Virus record (IMG/VR): IMGVR_UViG_3300012944_000029
Coordinates: 1 to 53,777 of that record
Reading direction: 5' to 3' (one strand)
Origin: a virus
Length of the DNA stretch: 53,777 nt
Part shown: in pieces, positions 22,992 through 31,950 of the stretch
How the letters are laid out: every line of letters starts with the position of its first letter
Numbering within the stretch: the stretch's first letter is position 1
Made by a program: the position numbers and the translations under genes
The notes under the pieces: generated by a model
What the model saw: the letters and a program-made list of their open reading frames with translations, nothing else
The model's database searches: none
What the model was told of the DNA's origin: nothing

Positions 22992-25316
22992 TCAAGACGG
23001 TTTGTTATTCTCGGCTTGAATCTTCGCGGCAGCGGAAAGATCATTCAAAGCCATCTTCTGGTCGTGGCTTTCTTGCTTCAGCTTGAGGGACTGTGCGCCC
23101 TTGGCCTTCTTGATGCCGATGTCCACTTGCGCCTGCGCGACCTTCACTTGCGTCTGTGGGTCCGTGCCCTGCTGAACGGATTGTGCGATTTGCGCCGCCT
23201 TCTGTTGCTCGGCCTGTTGTTGCATCGCTTTGCGGCGTTCGGCGTCGATCTGTCCACGGAGTTGGTCTGTGAGTTGTCCGAGCTTTTTCCATTGCTGTTC
23301 CAAAAGCTGAAACTCGCGCTTGTGCAAAGGGTCGCCCTTGAGCTTGTCAAGATGCACGGCGCAATGCTGACCGATCGCGTCCATGAAAGTCACAACTTCA
23401 GCCGGATCAGGCATGTGCTGAGGTTGCTGGCCCTGCTGAGGCTGGAGCGACGCCACCGCTTGTGATCCTGCGAGAAGGTGCGCCTGAAGATGAATGACGC
23501 TGTTCTGAGTCGGTGTCCATGTGACCGCCCCAGCCCCGCCGATTTTGATCGCGACATTCTCCAGCATGGCTGTCTCTTGCTGATCACTCGGCAGTTGGCT
23601 GATCGCTTCCTCTGGCACGTACCGTTCGGCTGTGGTCTGATTCGAGTGGACGGCGACATAATCTTTGAGCCACTTCGTCTTGCCAGACTCGGGGAACATC
23701 TGGGAAACCTTGCCGAGCGCCTCGGTCGCTTCCTGGCGCATCACGAATGAGCCGTTGCCCAGCGCTCGGAAGGCTTTCACGCATTTGACTTTCTTCATGG
23801 CGGAGAGTGGAACGCCACGACGCTTACAGGCGTCCCGGAAGTCCTTCGCCATATTCGCGCTGTCGTCGTCGTATGGCGTCTCATTCACCACGCGCCGGTA
23901 AAGCTCCGCGTAATGCCGATCGAGTTGGACGTAGAACCTTCCCACCTGAGAGTTGGACAGGACGGCTTGGCTCTGGTAACGCAACTCCTCTCCGCGGGCC
24001 GTCGGAGGGTTCCCCTTCTGTCGGGGTTCAATCGCCTGCTTGTACACGCCAGTGTTTTGGGCCAGTTTTTGGCTGAGCACTTGGTCCGCGAGAATCAACC
24101 CCTGCATATCGCCAAAGATCGTGGACTGATGCACGGTATAATCCGCCGGCAGAATCGTAAGCCCGCCTGTCATCGTGATGCTGATCTTGTTCTGGGCCGC
24201 AGCAGAGTTGGGCTGAATGATGATGTCGCCACGCATGAAAGCGTTGTCAGCCATTTTATTGATAATCCGAGTCTTGACCTCGACAGCGGCATAACAATCC
24301 TGGCCAAGGCCAGTCATCCCGTTCCACGACCCATCCAGAACTTCCAAAAAGAACGTCGAAATGAGCGACGAAAACTTCTCGTACTGCCCGCGTTTGATGA
24401 ACAGATATTCCTCTTCGGCATCGTCGCCCTCCTTGAGATATTGGCGCAACTGATCTTCAGGCACGATCGCGTGCGTGACTGTGTTATCAAACTCCCTGAC
24501 GTACACATGTGCCACCTTCACATTGGGCGTCGTAGTGGAATAGGACACGTCATGGTCCTTCATCCGTTGCTGGTAATACTGGTAATCCCATGCCGTATCC
24601 GGCTGTGTCGTCGTCGCGCTCTCAATGGCCTTAACCACTTCATCCACGTCGTAGCCCATATCCACAGCTTGGGATTTGTTTCGAATCCAATTCCAGAGTT
24701 TGACTTCGGTCAGACGTTCCCGAATCACAATCACGTCCAGGTTCCCGCTGAACGCGTCGGTGTCGTCCGGGACCAGTACTCGACCGCACGGGATATGTTT
24801 AAACTGCCAATCCTTGTTATCCGGCCATAGCAGGAACCCTTTTCCGAAGAAAATGAAATCATGCAGCATCGCCTGCATGTTGAACTCGAAACCTTCATAT
24901 GAACGCAAAAGGTAATCGAACTCTTCCGTGATAATTTGGTTCCAACGCTCCCCGATGTCTCTCGTGGCTGGGTCAGCATAATCGAGCGTGACATGGGCAA
25001 AGAACGACGACGAATTGAATAGGTCGTAATACGGCGTCAGGGCGGCGGACAGCAGCGCTTTTCCTTCACGCGGGTTGAAACTCGATCGCCATGCCTGCCC
25101 GTGCTTTTTCAGCTCCGACAGTGGAAACGGAGCATTGCCGTCCCGCATCCCGCACAGCTTCGTGTCGCGGTAAGCACGTTCGCGGTTATCGTCCATAAGC
25201 CCAGCCGCGAGTATACGTGCGGTACGTGCGTCTTTGAGACGCGTCGTGGGCGGTTGCGAGTTGTCCCCCAGAGTCTCAAGCTGGAGGACGTTCGTGCTTA
25301 CGCGGTCAGGATTCAT
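22992..25316 (-). CDS. Portal protein
   Basis: A 774-residue protein, ATG start overlapping the previous stop (ATGA). It follows terL and one small gene, which is the portal position. YYDLFNSSSFFAHVTLDYAD, the central alpha/beta region, and the C-terminal ~130-residue helical, Gln-rich, coiled-coil segment (EQQWKKLGQLTDQLRGQIDA) match large portals of short-tailed phages with a long barrel-like C-terminus. Twelve copies should form the packaging channel at one capsid vertex. No protease motif is seen. Confidence 0.82.
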   Translation of the reverse strand: MNPDRVSTNVLQLETLGDNSQPPTTRLKDARTARILAAGLMDDNRERAYRDTKLCGMRDGNAPFPLSELKKHGQAWRSSFNPREGKALLSAALTPYYDLFNSSSFFAHVTLDYADPATRDIGERWNQIITEEFDYLLRSYEGFEFNMQAMLHDFIFFGKGFLLWPDNKDWQFKHIPCGRVLVPDDTDAFSGNLDVIVIRERLTEVKLWNWIRNKSQAVDMGYDVDEVVKAIESATTTQPDTAWDYQYYQQRMKDHDVSYSTTTPNVKVAHVYVREFDNTVTHAIVPEDQLRQYLKEGDDAEEEYLFIKRGQYEKFSSLISTFFLEVLDGSWNGMTGLGQDCYAAVEVKTRIINKMADNAFMRGDIIIQPNSAAAQNKISITMTGGLTILPADYTVHQSTIFGDMQGLILADQVLSQKLAQNTGVYKQAIEPRQKGNPPTARGEELRYQSQAVLSNSQVGRFYVQLDRHYAELYRRVVNETPYDDDSANMAKDFRDACKRRGVPLSAMKKVKCVKAFRALGNGSFVMRQEATEALGKVSQMFPESGKTKWLKDYVAVHSNQTTAERYVPEEAISQLPSDQQETAMLENVAIKIGGAGAVTWTPTQNSVIHLQAHLLAGSQAVASLQPQQGQQPQHMPDPAEVVTFMDAIGQHCAVHLDKLKGDPLHKREFQLLEQQWKKLGQLTDQLRGQIDAERRKAMQQQAEQQKAAQIAQSVQQGTDPQTQVKVAQAQVDIGIKKAKGAQSLKLKQESHDQKMALNDLSAAAKIQAENNKPS

Positions 25317-25915
25317 TTACTCATCCAGCACCAAGCTGGAAACGCGGCCTGGACCTCTTTGGACATGTGGCCTTTGAGCAGGCCGAGTGGAAGCCATATC
25401 TTAGCTTTTAAGCCACACCCGCACACTGTGCAAGCGTGCAGATAATCGTCCTTGGTCGTTTTCTCGCCCCCAACGAACTGCGTGATGAGACCGCGTAGGT
25501 CCTCGGAGTTGCACGCCGCGCAGCCCGTAATTGGTTGGTTGCACGGACAATTTGCGCAGACCGAAGCACGACTCTCGGCTTCGTCCATGGTGACTTTCTC
25601 GCGCCCGCGAACCCACCAATCGAACAGAGTTCTCGTCCCGGCCAGGATGGCCCCGAACGATGTCGTGCCCGCGCCGTAAGCCTGAACTCCGCCCGATCCG
25701 ACATGCTCGCAAACTCCAGGTGGCATCGACTGGCAAAGCTGATCCTCGCTCTCCGTCGCGATGTCACCGAGCGGTATGCCGTTGGATTCACGGTGGGATT
25801 TGATGCGCTTATGCCAGTCGGGCATCGTCGGCGCTTCGATCCAGGTTTTGGTGGAAATTTCCAGGAATTTATACCCATTCGGAGGAACCTCGTTTCGACG
25901 GATGATGCGCAACAT
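25313..25915 (-). CDS. Cys-rich protein between terL and portal
   Basis: A 200-residue protein from ATG 25915 (a TTG at 25921 would overlap the terL stop). Residues about 135-185 hold a dense Cys cluster: CANCPCNQPITGCAACN, then CTVCGCGLK, enough for two zinc sites or an iron-sulfur site. The N-terminal half has no known motif (LRIIRRNEVPPNGYKFLEIS). Its fixed position between the packaging ATPase and the portal suggests a packaging or head-completion factor. I recall similar Cys-rich proteins at this place in other environmental phages, but cannot name a family. Confidence 0.7.
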   Translation of the reverse strand: MLRIIRRNEVPPNGYKFLEISTKTWIEAPTMPDWHKRIKSHRESNGIPLGDIATESEDQLCQSMPPGVCEHVGSGGVQAYGAGTTSFGAILAGTRTLFDWWVRGREKVTMDEAESRASVCANCPCNQPITGCAACNSEDLRGLITQFVGGEKTTKDDYLHACTVCGCGLKAKIWLPLGLLKGHMSKEVQAAFPAWCWMSK

Positions 25916-25917
25916 GG

Positions 25918-27717
25918 TCAATTCGTCACAAATTCAATCTCAGGCTCTGAAAACGACGCGCTTTCACCGTAAATGGCGTCCACTTCGCTCTCCAATCGTG
26001 ATCCTTCGCGTTCCAGCGTCATTTGGATCGGGGAATCAACCAGAAGCCCGAATCTTTCACGGCAAATATGGATGACCCCCGCCGCGGCATCTCCCTTGCC
26101 TGGAGAACGCCCGATTCTGAGCTTCATTCGCTTTTTTGACTCAGCCTCGATGCGCAAGCCTGATGGAGATTTTACGGTGGTGTACTTCCGAGCCTTCCAA
26201 TCACGCGCAAGCTCCTTGGAAACACCCCTAATCTGTCCCGCTCGCATAAGATCAGATCCGATGTACCACAATTCCGTGACTTTATTGACATAGAACTCTT
26301 TCGCCTTCTTGCCATCCTGTCCAACAGCCATTTCGGAGGCTGCGCCCGAGAAAGTGCACGGAACCACATCGGGACTCCACACTTCTCTCAAGATTTCACC
26401 AAACGGCAGGCCCGCGCCTGTGTTGTCCCAGCCGGCATTGGCCGGAATGATGCCTTCCCTCAGGCACATGTCGCGGTACTGGCGCGCGATCTGGAATGAG
26501 TGCGTGTCTTTCTTCAGGTTGACGTTTTCCTTGAGCACATCGAACCGAATAAATGCCACTGTCTCCTTGCCGTCGCTGGTCTGGCCGTACCAAGCGAAAT
26601 AAACCACCGATTCATCGCCGTCGTTCGTGAATCCCGGGTCGAGGAACGCGACTTTGGTCCTGGTCGTGTACCAAATCGGTTCGTCGTACGCTTTCCCGGC
26701 GATGAAATCAGCGTCTGAAAAGATTTTGTGCTCCTCTCCGGACGGGCACGGGAACGAGCGCACCATACGCCAGAATTGGGCGGTGTTTTCGCCCTTGGCT
26801 AAGTGCTCTTTGAGGTTTTTGGTGTTGTAAATGAACGGATAAACGTCCCGATCGAGGAGCACGTTAGGGCTTTGAGTGCCGTCGAACCGAATGCATTTGC
26901 CGTAATGCGTGTCCCACTCGGTATCCTCTGGCGTGACTGAGCCCCAGCCGTCTTTTGGCTCAGAGAATGTGCCCAGAGGATCGTCGATCGAATTGAAATT
27001 GCCAATCCCGATGAATTGGAAGTAAGGATTTGTCGCCAGATTATAAAAAGCAGCTGTCATCAGGGCTTCCGACAGCTCTGGAAGCTCATCTGCAATCATG
27101 ATCACGCGCTTATTCTTGCGCCCGATGATCTTTCCGACCGCTTCCTTCTCCTTTTTCTTTTCTCCGGGGATCAGCGTGATGCCAGACTTGTCGCTCTTGC
27201 CATATTCAGGTGGGAGTTTCAGGATTCCGAGAGAATCGACGAACTTCCCGGGCAATCCAGGATGCGCGAGATAATATTCCCTGATCGACCCCCAGATGCG
27301 TTGCCTGGAATCCTTGAGTGATGTGGATGTCACCAGGACCATCGTGTTGGTCGGGTCAGCGAGCCAGTTGATAATCCCCCAAATGGCAGCCCAATCCGTT
27401 TTTCCGCTCGAAGCGCACCCAATCAGAGCAAGGTAATTATTCGCGCACGCTTCCTCAGTGGCCTTCTCTGCCCATGGATGCCAGACGAACGGCTTGGTTT
27501 TCTTGTTCCAGAGGATCTTGGCCGCTTCCATGAAATGGCCGGCCTTACCGATGCCGCCATTCTCCGGCATGCGCCCTTCAAGGAAGCAGTTTAGCTCAAT
27601 ATCGAGATCCGAAAGAACTGGCACAGGCGCATGAGCATCCTGGACGAAGGCGTAGATCGGACCGTACTTCGTCTCAATCTTGTGGGCTAACTCGCGAGTG
27701 ATATTTTGTGTTGACAT
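25918..27717 (-). CDS. terL: Terminase large subunit
   Basis: A 599-residue packaging motor. Walker A IGCASSGKT (about residues 99-107), Walker B VIMIADE with the catalytic Glu (205-211), and then an RNase H-like nuclease with acidic residues at VAFLDPGFT (D360), AGWDNTGAG (about 448) and GKGDAAAG (about 560). Full length for the family. It cuts concatemers and drives DNA into the portal. It is the first gene of the leftward operon. Its partner small subunit is not adjacent but at 35610-36197. The ATG at 27717 lies within a rightward -35-like TTGACA. Confidence 0.95.
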   Translation of the reverse strand: MSTQNITRELAHKIETKYGPIYAFVQDAHAPVPVLSDLDIELNCFLEGRMPENGGIGKAGHFMEAAKILWNKKTKPFVWHPWAEKATEEACANNYLALIGCASSGKTDWAAIWGIINWLADPTNTMVLVTSTSLKDSRQRIWGSIREYYLAHPGLPGKFVDSLGILKLPPEYGKSDKSGITLIPGEKKKEKEAVGKIIGRKNKRVIMIADELPELSEALMTAAFYNLATNPYFQFIGIGNFNSIDDPLGTFSEPKDGWGSVTPEDTEWDTHYGKCIRFDGTQSPNVLLDRDVYPFIYNTKNLKEHLAKGENTAQFWRMVRSFPCPSGEEHKIFSDADFIAGKAYDEPIWYTTRTKVAFLDPGFTNDGDESVVYFAWYGQTSDGKETVAFIRFDVLKENVNLKKDTHSFQIARQYRDMCLREGIIPANAGWDNTGAGLPFGEILREVWSPDVVPCTFSGAASEMAVGQDGKKAKEFYVNKVTELWYIGSDLMRAGQIRGVSKELARDWKARKYTTVKSPSGLRIEAESKKRMKLRIGRSPGKGDAAAGVIHICRERFGLLVDSPIQMTLEREGSRLESEVDAIYGESASFSEPEIEFVTN

Positions 27718-27738
27718 GAATCATTGTGCCTGTATCGT
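27711..27738 (+). promoter_or_regulatory. Rightward promoter candidate
   Basis: TTGACA (27711-27716), 16 bases, TATCGT (27733-27738). The perfect -35 overlaps the terL start codon on the other strand, so firing of this promoter could interfere with terL transcription or vice versa. It would start RNA near 27745 and serve the rightward gene block. Confidence 0.5.
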
Positions 27739-27760
27739 GAGCACCGTGAGCAACGCCAAG

Positions 27761-27874
27761 ATGCCAAGCCGACGCGATCAGCGCAGGATAGATGCGCCTG
27801 CCAAGATAGCAACGGCGAAACTTAAACTCCAAAGATTTCACAGCATGAAGCGCTATAGCCAAAAGGGAAGATGA
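27761..27874 (+). CDS. Possible small basic leader protein
   Basis: A 37-residue frame, MPSRRDQRRIDAPAK onward, rich in Arg and Lys, whose stop overlaps the next start as ATGA. The same frame extends back to ATG 27716. The coupling is typical of real genes here, but the ribosome-binding site is weak, so it could be a chance frame. A basic DNA- or RNA-binding peptide would be the guess. Confidence 0.35.
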   Translation: MPSRRDQRRIDAPAKIATAKLKLQRFHSMKRYSQKGR

Positions 27875-28185
27875 AGCTGACCGATCTATTCAAAGGACCA
27901 GAGCAATGGTGCAAGGGAAGGTTTGCCAGAAACATAAAAGGAGAATCCGTTCAGCCCGATTCCGTGGAGGCCTACCAATGGTGCGTGATGGGAAGGTGGC
28001 TGATTTTGGCGACCAAAGAACCATTTAATCCTCTTTTACAAGCATGCAATGAACTTTTCCCCACAAGGAAAAGTACCGACTTTGGAACTATGTCATCGTT
28101 TAATGACCATCCCGACACCACTTTTGACGACGTCCAGGCCGTCCTGGAACGTGCAGAACAGATAAGAACACAAGAATCGAAATGA
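27871..28185 (+). CDS. DUF6197-like protein
   Basis: A 104-residue protein preceded by AAAAGGGAAG. The pattern GPEQWCKGRFARNIKG, then AYQWCVMGR and a C-terminal DDVQAVLERAEQ resembles the phage and bacterial family DUF6197, small proteins of unknown function in which W-C and A-x-x-W-C motifs are conserved. First clear gene of the rightward block and therefore probably expressed early. Confidence 0.75.
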   Translation: MKLTDLFKGPEQWCKGRFARNIKGESVQPDSVEAYQWCVMGRWLILATKEPFNPLLQACNELFPTRKSTDFGTMSSFNDHPDTTFDDVQAVLERAEQIRTQESK

Positions 28186-28442
28186 CACCCGTAATTGACT
28201 ACGCCGCGCTCAAGATCGAGCATGGCCTCACCGTGGCCCCTCCTGAGAGCGGTAAGAACTCTCCCTCGCGAAAGTTTCTCCAGGGCCTGAAGTCGGGGGA
28301 TTCATTCACCGTGAAGAATATCCGGGAACGGAACAAGTTCATCTTCGTCGAGTGGCGCTGGAAGATTCCCATCACAACGCGGAAGCTGTCCCCGAGCGAG
28401 TTCATCAAGGGCGTGAGGGAATATCGGATTCACAAGGATTGA
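28182..28442 (+). CDS. Hypothetical protein
   Basis: An 86-residue protein, ATGA overlap upstream. Beta-rich basic middle (GDSFTVKNIRERNKFIFVEW) and a C-terminal basic tail. It resembles small phage proteins in which a K-x-R-x-x-x-F motif precedes a strand, but no family can be named. Early operon. Confidence 0.65.
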   Translation: MTPVIDYAALKIEHGLTVAPPESGKNSPSRKFLQGLKSGDSFTVKNIRERNKFIFVEWRWKIPITTRKLSPSEFIKGVREYRIHKD

Positions 28443-28444
28443 CA

Positions 28445-28630
28445 ATGAAGAATATAGAATCTGAATTTGATATCCGGTCGCTTCGGGACAAGGTGTTCGA
28501 TGTCCCAACAACAGACAAGAATTGGGAAGCCTGCAAAGCTCATTGGATGCGTCTCGATTCCATTGCGTGGCTGAAGTCAAAAGAGTCCATTTCCCTGAGA
28601 GCGCAAGAGATTTTGGAGGGCAAGAAGTGA
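28445..28630 (+). CDS. Hypothetical small protein
   Basis: A 61-residue protein, ATG two bases after the previous stop. Helical, acidic/basic (DIRSLRDKVFDVPTTDKNWE). Its stop overlaps a GTG (GTGA) that opens the +1-frame alternative discussed for the next gene. Function unknown. Confidence 0.6.
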   Translation: MKNIESEFDIRSLRDKVFDVPTTDKNWEACKAHWMRLDSIAWLKSKESISLRAQEILEGKK

Positions 28631-28657
28631 CATGGCCCGAAGAGAAAGGATTTGTCC

Positions 28658-29029
28658 GTGACCCCAAGACCGGAGAATACTGGAAGCCCGATCGTAAGAT
28701 TGAAAATCCGGGGCATCGATCATATCCCGTCATTCAAGAACCGCAAGCGGGCCATATTCGACGTAAAGAAAGGCCACATGCGGACTTTGACGCCAGCAAG
28801 CGTCAAAAAAAGGATGGACTCCCTGGAAAACGCTATCGTGTCAGCGTTGTATTCCGCGTGTCAGATAAGCGAAGACGTGATGCATTCGGAATGCTTGAAA
28901 CGGTTGCGGACTGCCTTGTCAGGGCTTTGCGACGATTCAATCAAGGAAATTCCGTGCGGTGACTGGGACACTATTTACGTTCCAAATGGTGAAGAGGGCG
29001 CTGACATTCTGGTCGAGAGGCTGACGTGA
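28658..29029 (+). CDS. RusA-like phage protein (alternative frame overlaps)
   Basis: A 123-residue protein from GTG 28658. VRLKIRGIDHIPSFKNRKR, then LENAIVSALYS and a C-terminal GLCDDSIKEIP with GEEGADILVERL follow the outline of RusA-like proteins of phages; key acidic residues of a resolvase are not certain, so activity is open. Another long frame, GTG 28627 to 28962, overlaps it almost fully, is coupled to the upstream gene by GTGA, and begins plausibly (TWPEEKGFVRDPKTGEYW) but turns Arg-rich. I favour this frame. Confidence 0.6.
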   Translation: MTPRPENTGSPIVRLKIRGIDHIPSFKNRKRAIFDVKKGHMRTLTPASVKKRMDSLENAIVSALYSACQISEDVMHSECLKRLRTALSGLCDDSIKEIPCGDWDTIYVPNGEEGADILVERLT

Positions 29030-29066
29030 ACATGGACCACAACCGATCGCGTCAGGAAAGGGAAAA

Positions 29067-29276
29067 GTGAGCGACAAGATTCGTCTATCAAACGACACCA
29101 AAATCAAGTTTTGCAATGCAGTGGATGCGCTCCGACGCCACGGGATTTGGTGCCGCGATTGCGCCACATATCTCAAGTGGGGCGATGGGGACCTCTGCGA
29201 GATCGGAAAAAACATTGTGGCCCGCGAGTTGGCCTATGCGGACACGAACGTCGAGTTTCCGGGAGAAGGTTTATGA
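29067..29276 (+). CDS. Cys-containing miniprotein
   Basis: A 69-residue protein, GTG start behind GGAAAAG. WCRDCATYLKWGDGDLCEIG has three Cys in a zinc-ribbon-like arrangement, short one ligand. Ends in an ATGA overlap. One of nine small Cys-motif proteins of the rightward block; possibly a nucleic-acid or host-protein binder. Confidence 0.65.
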   Translation: MSDKIRLSNDTKIKFCNAVDALRRHGIWCRDCATYLKWGDGDLCEIGKNIVARELAYADTNVEFPGEGL

Positions 29277-30256
29277 ACCTCATAACGGCCACCGACGCCC
29301 GCGTCATTTCTGGCGGGCGCATCTTTCGCATTCATGGAGGCCAGAATCTTTACGACATTTTGCGCCTGGCTGAAAAGGTTTTTGGAAGCATCGTGATCTT
29401 CGATCCTGGTTCTTTCGAAATGCCAGACCTTTTCGAATACGAAAATATCTCGGCTATCGTCGGCGCTCCCAAATGCCAGAGCTGCCTAGTCCGTTACGGC
29501 AACGGCATTTTTAAGAGTGTCCAGAAATACGCGCACACAGACATTCGTCGCGAGGTTGGAGATTTTTCGATCCTGGATAAAGCCGAGACATCTCTTGGTG
29601 CTCTGGAGTTTGGCGGCAGTCAAGGCGGACACGTTCACGATATTTTCACGGCAGGCGCGGCGGCTGACCTGTTGCAACTGACAAATGCCGAGCCTGTCGA
29701 GAATCCGCCACTCGGTCATGCTTTTGGAACTTGGACGGAGAACTGGACCGTCGAACGGATCATGATTTCGTCGTGCAATCAGGGTGCAATTCGCACGAAG
29801 GTTTTGGACGGCCAAAGGAGGTTTCAATCGTTCTGCAATTTGAACCTCCTAAATATTCAAATGGGCCTGATAATCCCTGGCTGCATCGGTGTGGATTTTG
29901 GGGACCACTCCAACGCCTATTGCGGACATTTCGGATTCAAGTTTAACATCGAGCAAAGTGCGATTGACCCCAGCGGTATAATCACGCCGGCAACCTGCAT
30001 TAACGTCCAAAACAATTGCACGATCCATGGTGCGTGGGATTCGTATGTGGAAGGCAACCCGATTCGGAACGAGGAAGGCAATGTCATCACGCCCGCAGGC
30101 CGACGCATCGCCGTTCACCCTACGGCCCGAGTGACGGGCCACGGAAAGTTTTACCGTCAGGATCCTGAGGCTATCACTGATTTGCTCACGCCCGGAGTGA
30201 CGTGGGATGGGAAAGCAGGCGGACTCGTAGAGGATGGGATTTTAGCTGATCAGTAA
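29273..30256 (+). CDS. Unknown 327-residue protein, beta-rich
   Basis: The start is the ATG in the ATGA overlap at 29273. The C-terminal half reads like a left-handed or right-handed beta-helix (LNIQMGLIIPGCIGVDFGDH, CINVQNNCTIHGAWDSYVEG) with regular short strands and Asn, Gly and Asp turns. The N-terminal half is a mixed alpha/beta domain (LITATDARVISGGRIFRIHG). No catalytic motif found. It is by far the largest gene in the first half of the rightward block, so it probably has a specific early function, unknown here. Confidence 0.7.
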   Translation: MNLITATDARVISGGRIFRIHGGQNLYDILRLAEKVFGSIVIFDPGSFEMPDLFEYENISAIVGAPKCQSCLVRYGNGIFKSVQKYAHTDIRREVGDFSILDKAETSLGALEFGGSQGGHVHDIFTAGAAADLLQLTNAEPVENPPLGHAFGTWTENWTVERIMISSCNQGAIRTKVLDGQRRFQSFCNLNLLNIQMGLIIPGCIGVDFGDHSNAYCGHFGFKFNIEQSAIDPSGIITPATCINVQNNCTIHGAWDSYVEGNPIRNEEGNVITPAGRRIAVHPTARVTGHGKFYRQDPEAITDLLTPGVTWDGKAGGLVEDGILADQ

Positions 30257-30271
30257 TTATGAACTGAATTT

Positions 30272-30520
30272 ATGGCAATTCTATCCACCATTGAATGTGA
30301 GCGGTGCGGGAAGATTAAAGACGTAGGCCACATGCCAAGTCAGCCAACGCCGCGCATCTGCCGAGAGTGCGATGGCGAAATTGCGGCCGGATCAAAACGG
30401 GAACACCTTGAAAAACTACAGCGGCTGTCTGTCGGAGAACGCCTCTCGCGGATCGAGGAACGACTTTACAACGACGCCAAAAATCCCACACCAATCTATT
30501 GGAACGGGCCAATAGGATGA
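30272..30520 (+). CDS. Zinc-ribbon miniprotein
   Basis: An 82-residue protein with CERCGK and CRECDGE, a complete four-Cys zinc ribbon, followed by a charged coiled-coil (KREHLEKLQRLSVGERLSRI). Fold resembles small regulators that bind RNA polymerase or DNA. No specific family recognised. Confidence 0.7.
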   Translation: MAILSTIECERCGKIKDVGHMPSQPTPRICRECDGEIAAGSKREHLEKLQRLSVGERLSRIEERLYNDAKNPTPIYWNGPIG

Positions 30521-30600
30521 AAATTACTTTGCGCCCGGTCAATGGAACTACCGGTGCTAAACAGAGCCAGTCACCCCGGCCATTGGATTAGCGCGCCTCT

Positions 30601-30629
30601 GCGGCTCGGGCGGGGTGCAAAAGAGCCGC
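30601..30629 (+). terminator. 7-bp hairpin in the 143-base gap
   Basis: GCGGCTC (30601-30607) pairs with GAGCCGC (30623-30629); a short TTTTG follows 7 bases later. A partial terminator or mRNA-end stabiliser between 30520 and 30664; the rest of the gap shows no gene. Confidence 0.4.
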
Positions 30630-30663
30630 ACTGAATTTTGTAACACGATCTGTCTTGGTAGGT

Positions 30664-30855
30664 ATGAAATCAATTACCGTAAGAAGTGGAAGCGAAACTC
30701 AATGCTACTGCCGAGACTGCTTGTTGGAGTTTGAGATCACCCTGGAGCCAAACATGGCCGATATGGATTACGAAACGGCAAAGAAGAATGGGGCCGGAGT
30801 CAGGACAATCAACCATTGCCCGTTTTGCGGTAAAGTGAACCTGGACGAATTATGA
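30664..30855 (+). CDS. Zinc-ribbon miniprotein
   Basis: A 63-residue protein from ATG 30664 with CYCRDC and CPFCGK. The two Cys pairs are 60% of the protein apart with a charged loop between. Ends in ATGA overlap. Similar in plan to the next gene, which suggests they act as a set. Confidence 0.7.
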   Translation: MKSITVRSGSETQCYCRDCLLEFEITLEPNMADMDYETAKKNGAGVRTINHCPFCGKVNLDEL

Positions 30856-31064
30856 CCAAGCCCAAACCCAAAACCTCTCTGAATCCGTGCCCATTCTGCG
30901 GCTCCAATTCAAGCCAGTTTTTAGAATCAGAATACGGAGTTGCTGAGGTAGGCTGTGCAAGTGAATCATGTGGGGCTAGCGTTGGCATACCCGTAACGCA
31001 TCAAACCTCAGAAGAGGAAGCACTGTCCGAAGCCCGTCGGCGATGGAACCGGAGAGTGAAATGA
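30852..31064 (+). CDS. Lar-like zinc-ribbon protein
   Basis: A 70-residue protein, ATGA overlaps at both ends. NPCPFCGSNSSQFLE and CASESCGASV followed by EARRRWNRR fit the Lar family (restriction alleviation proteins of lambdoid phages and many phage relatives), including the terminal W-N-x-R. If it acts like Rac Lar it would modulate a host type I restriction-modification system; most Lar-like proteins are untested. A 9-codon echo of its start occurs at 34164. Confidence 0.78.
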   Translation: MTKPKPKTSLNPCPFCGSNSSQFLESEYGVAEVGCASESCGASVGIPVTHQTSEEEALSEARRRWNRRVK

Positions 31065-31345
31065 AATCCAAACGCCGCTGGTATCAGCAAGGCAAGAAGC
31101 CAATCTCCGAGGCTCGACTTTTGCAGGTGCTGAACAATCTTGCGGAAGGCGAATACGACCAGGGAACACGCGCTGAGTTGATCGAGTGCTGTGGCTATTT
31201 GAGCGAAAAAAATAGTGATCTATCCGCCAAATACGCGCACTTTAAAGTTGCTGCAATGGCAGAGGTATTGGAAGCGATCAGTCGAGCTTCAAATGAAAGC
31301 GACGACCTGTTTAAACCGATTCGGAACCGGAGAGTGAAACTGTGA
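31061..31345 (+). CDS. Hypothetical helical protein
   Basis: A 94-residue protein from ATG 31061 (ATGA overlap). Helical, charged (LLQVLNNLAEGEYDQGTRAE, then VAAMAEVLEAISRASNES). No motif. Ends with a GTGA overlap to the next gene. Early operon member of unknown role. Confidence 0.62.
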   Translation: MKSKRRWYQQGKKPISEARLLQVLNNLAEGEYDQGTRAELIECCGYLSEKNSDLSAKYAHFKVAAMAEVLEAISRASNESDDLFKPIRNRRVKL

Positions 31346-31950
31346 GCGAGATCACCGAAATTTGGGATGAGGTTGAGCGAATGAACAAAGAACTCGGCCT
31401 GGATTACCCCACGGAGGAACTTTACAAAGCCCTTCGCCTGCTCGCCGCCAAGGTCGAGGCGCTGGAGAAACGGCAGCCCGTTTGGGAGCGCTACGTTGAC
31501 GACGCGCCCGGGATGCACGTTGAGCATCCCAAGCGCCCCACTCCCGACGACGGCACCACGATCCGCACGGGAGCGAACGTGCTGGAGCAGCGCGCCGGCC
31601 CCAAGCCCACGCCCGAGGCGCAGCAGGATCAGGAACGCACGACCGTGAAGGACTCCATATTCGAGCTTACCGAGCAGTTGCATGGGCTCACGCTTGAGGA
31701 AGCCTTCCGCGCAGGACAGGCTGCTTCCGATGCCGATCTGGCGCGCCTCCGGGACGCGCTGCGGTGGAGGAATGCGGGGAAGGAGAAGCCACCCGACACC
31801 ACCAAGGTTGTCTGTTTTTGGAAAGACGACCCAATGGTGATTTTATCGAGATGGTCCGAGCCTGAGAATCGGTGGATGAATCAAGCATTGTCGTTTTCAC
31901 CCGACTACTGGCTTCCGCTGCCTCCACTGCCTCAGGAGGCACAGGAGTGA
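31342..31950 (+). CDS. DUF551-containing protein
   Basis: A 202-residue protein, GTG start. Residues 1-60 are coiled-coil; 60-130 are polar; the C-terminal 50 residues (KVVCFWKDDPMVILSRW, then DYWLPLPPLPQ) match the DUF551 pattern, a W-x-P-L-P-x-P ending seen in many phage proteins of unknown function. A GTGA overlap links it to the next gene. Confidence 0.72.
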   Translation: MSEITEIWDEVERMNKELGLDYPTEELYKALRLLAAKVEALEKRQPVWERYVDDAPGMHVEHPKRPTPDDGTTIRTGANVLEQRAGPKPTPEAQQDQERTTVKDSIFELTEQLHGLTLEEAFRAGQAASDADLARLRDALRWRNAGKEKPPDTTKVVCFWKDDPMVILSRWSEPENRWMNQALSFSPDYWLPLPPLPQEAQE

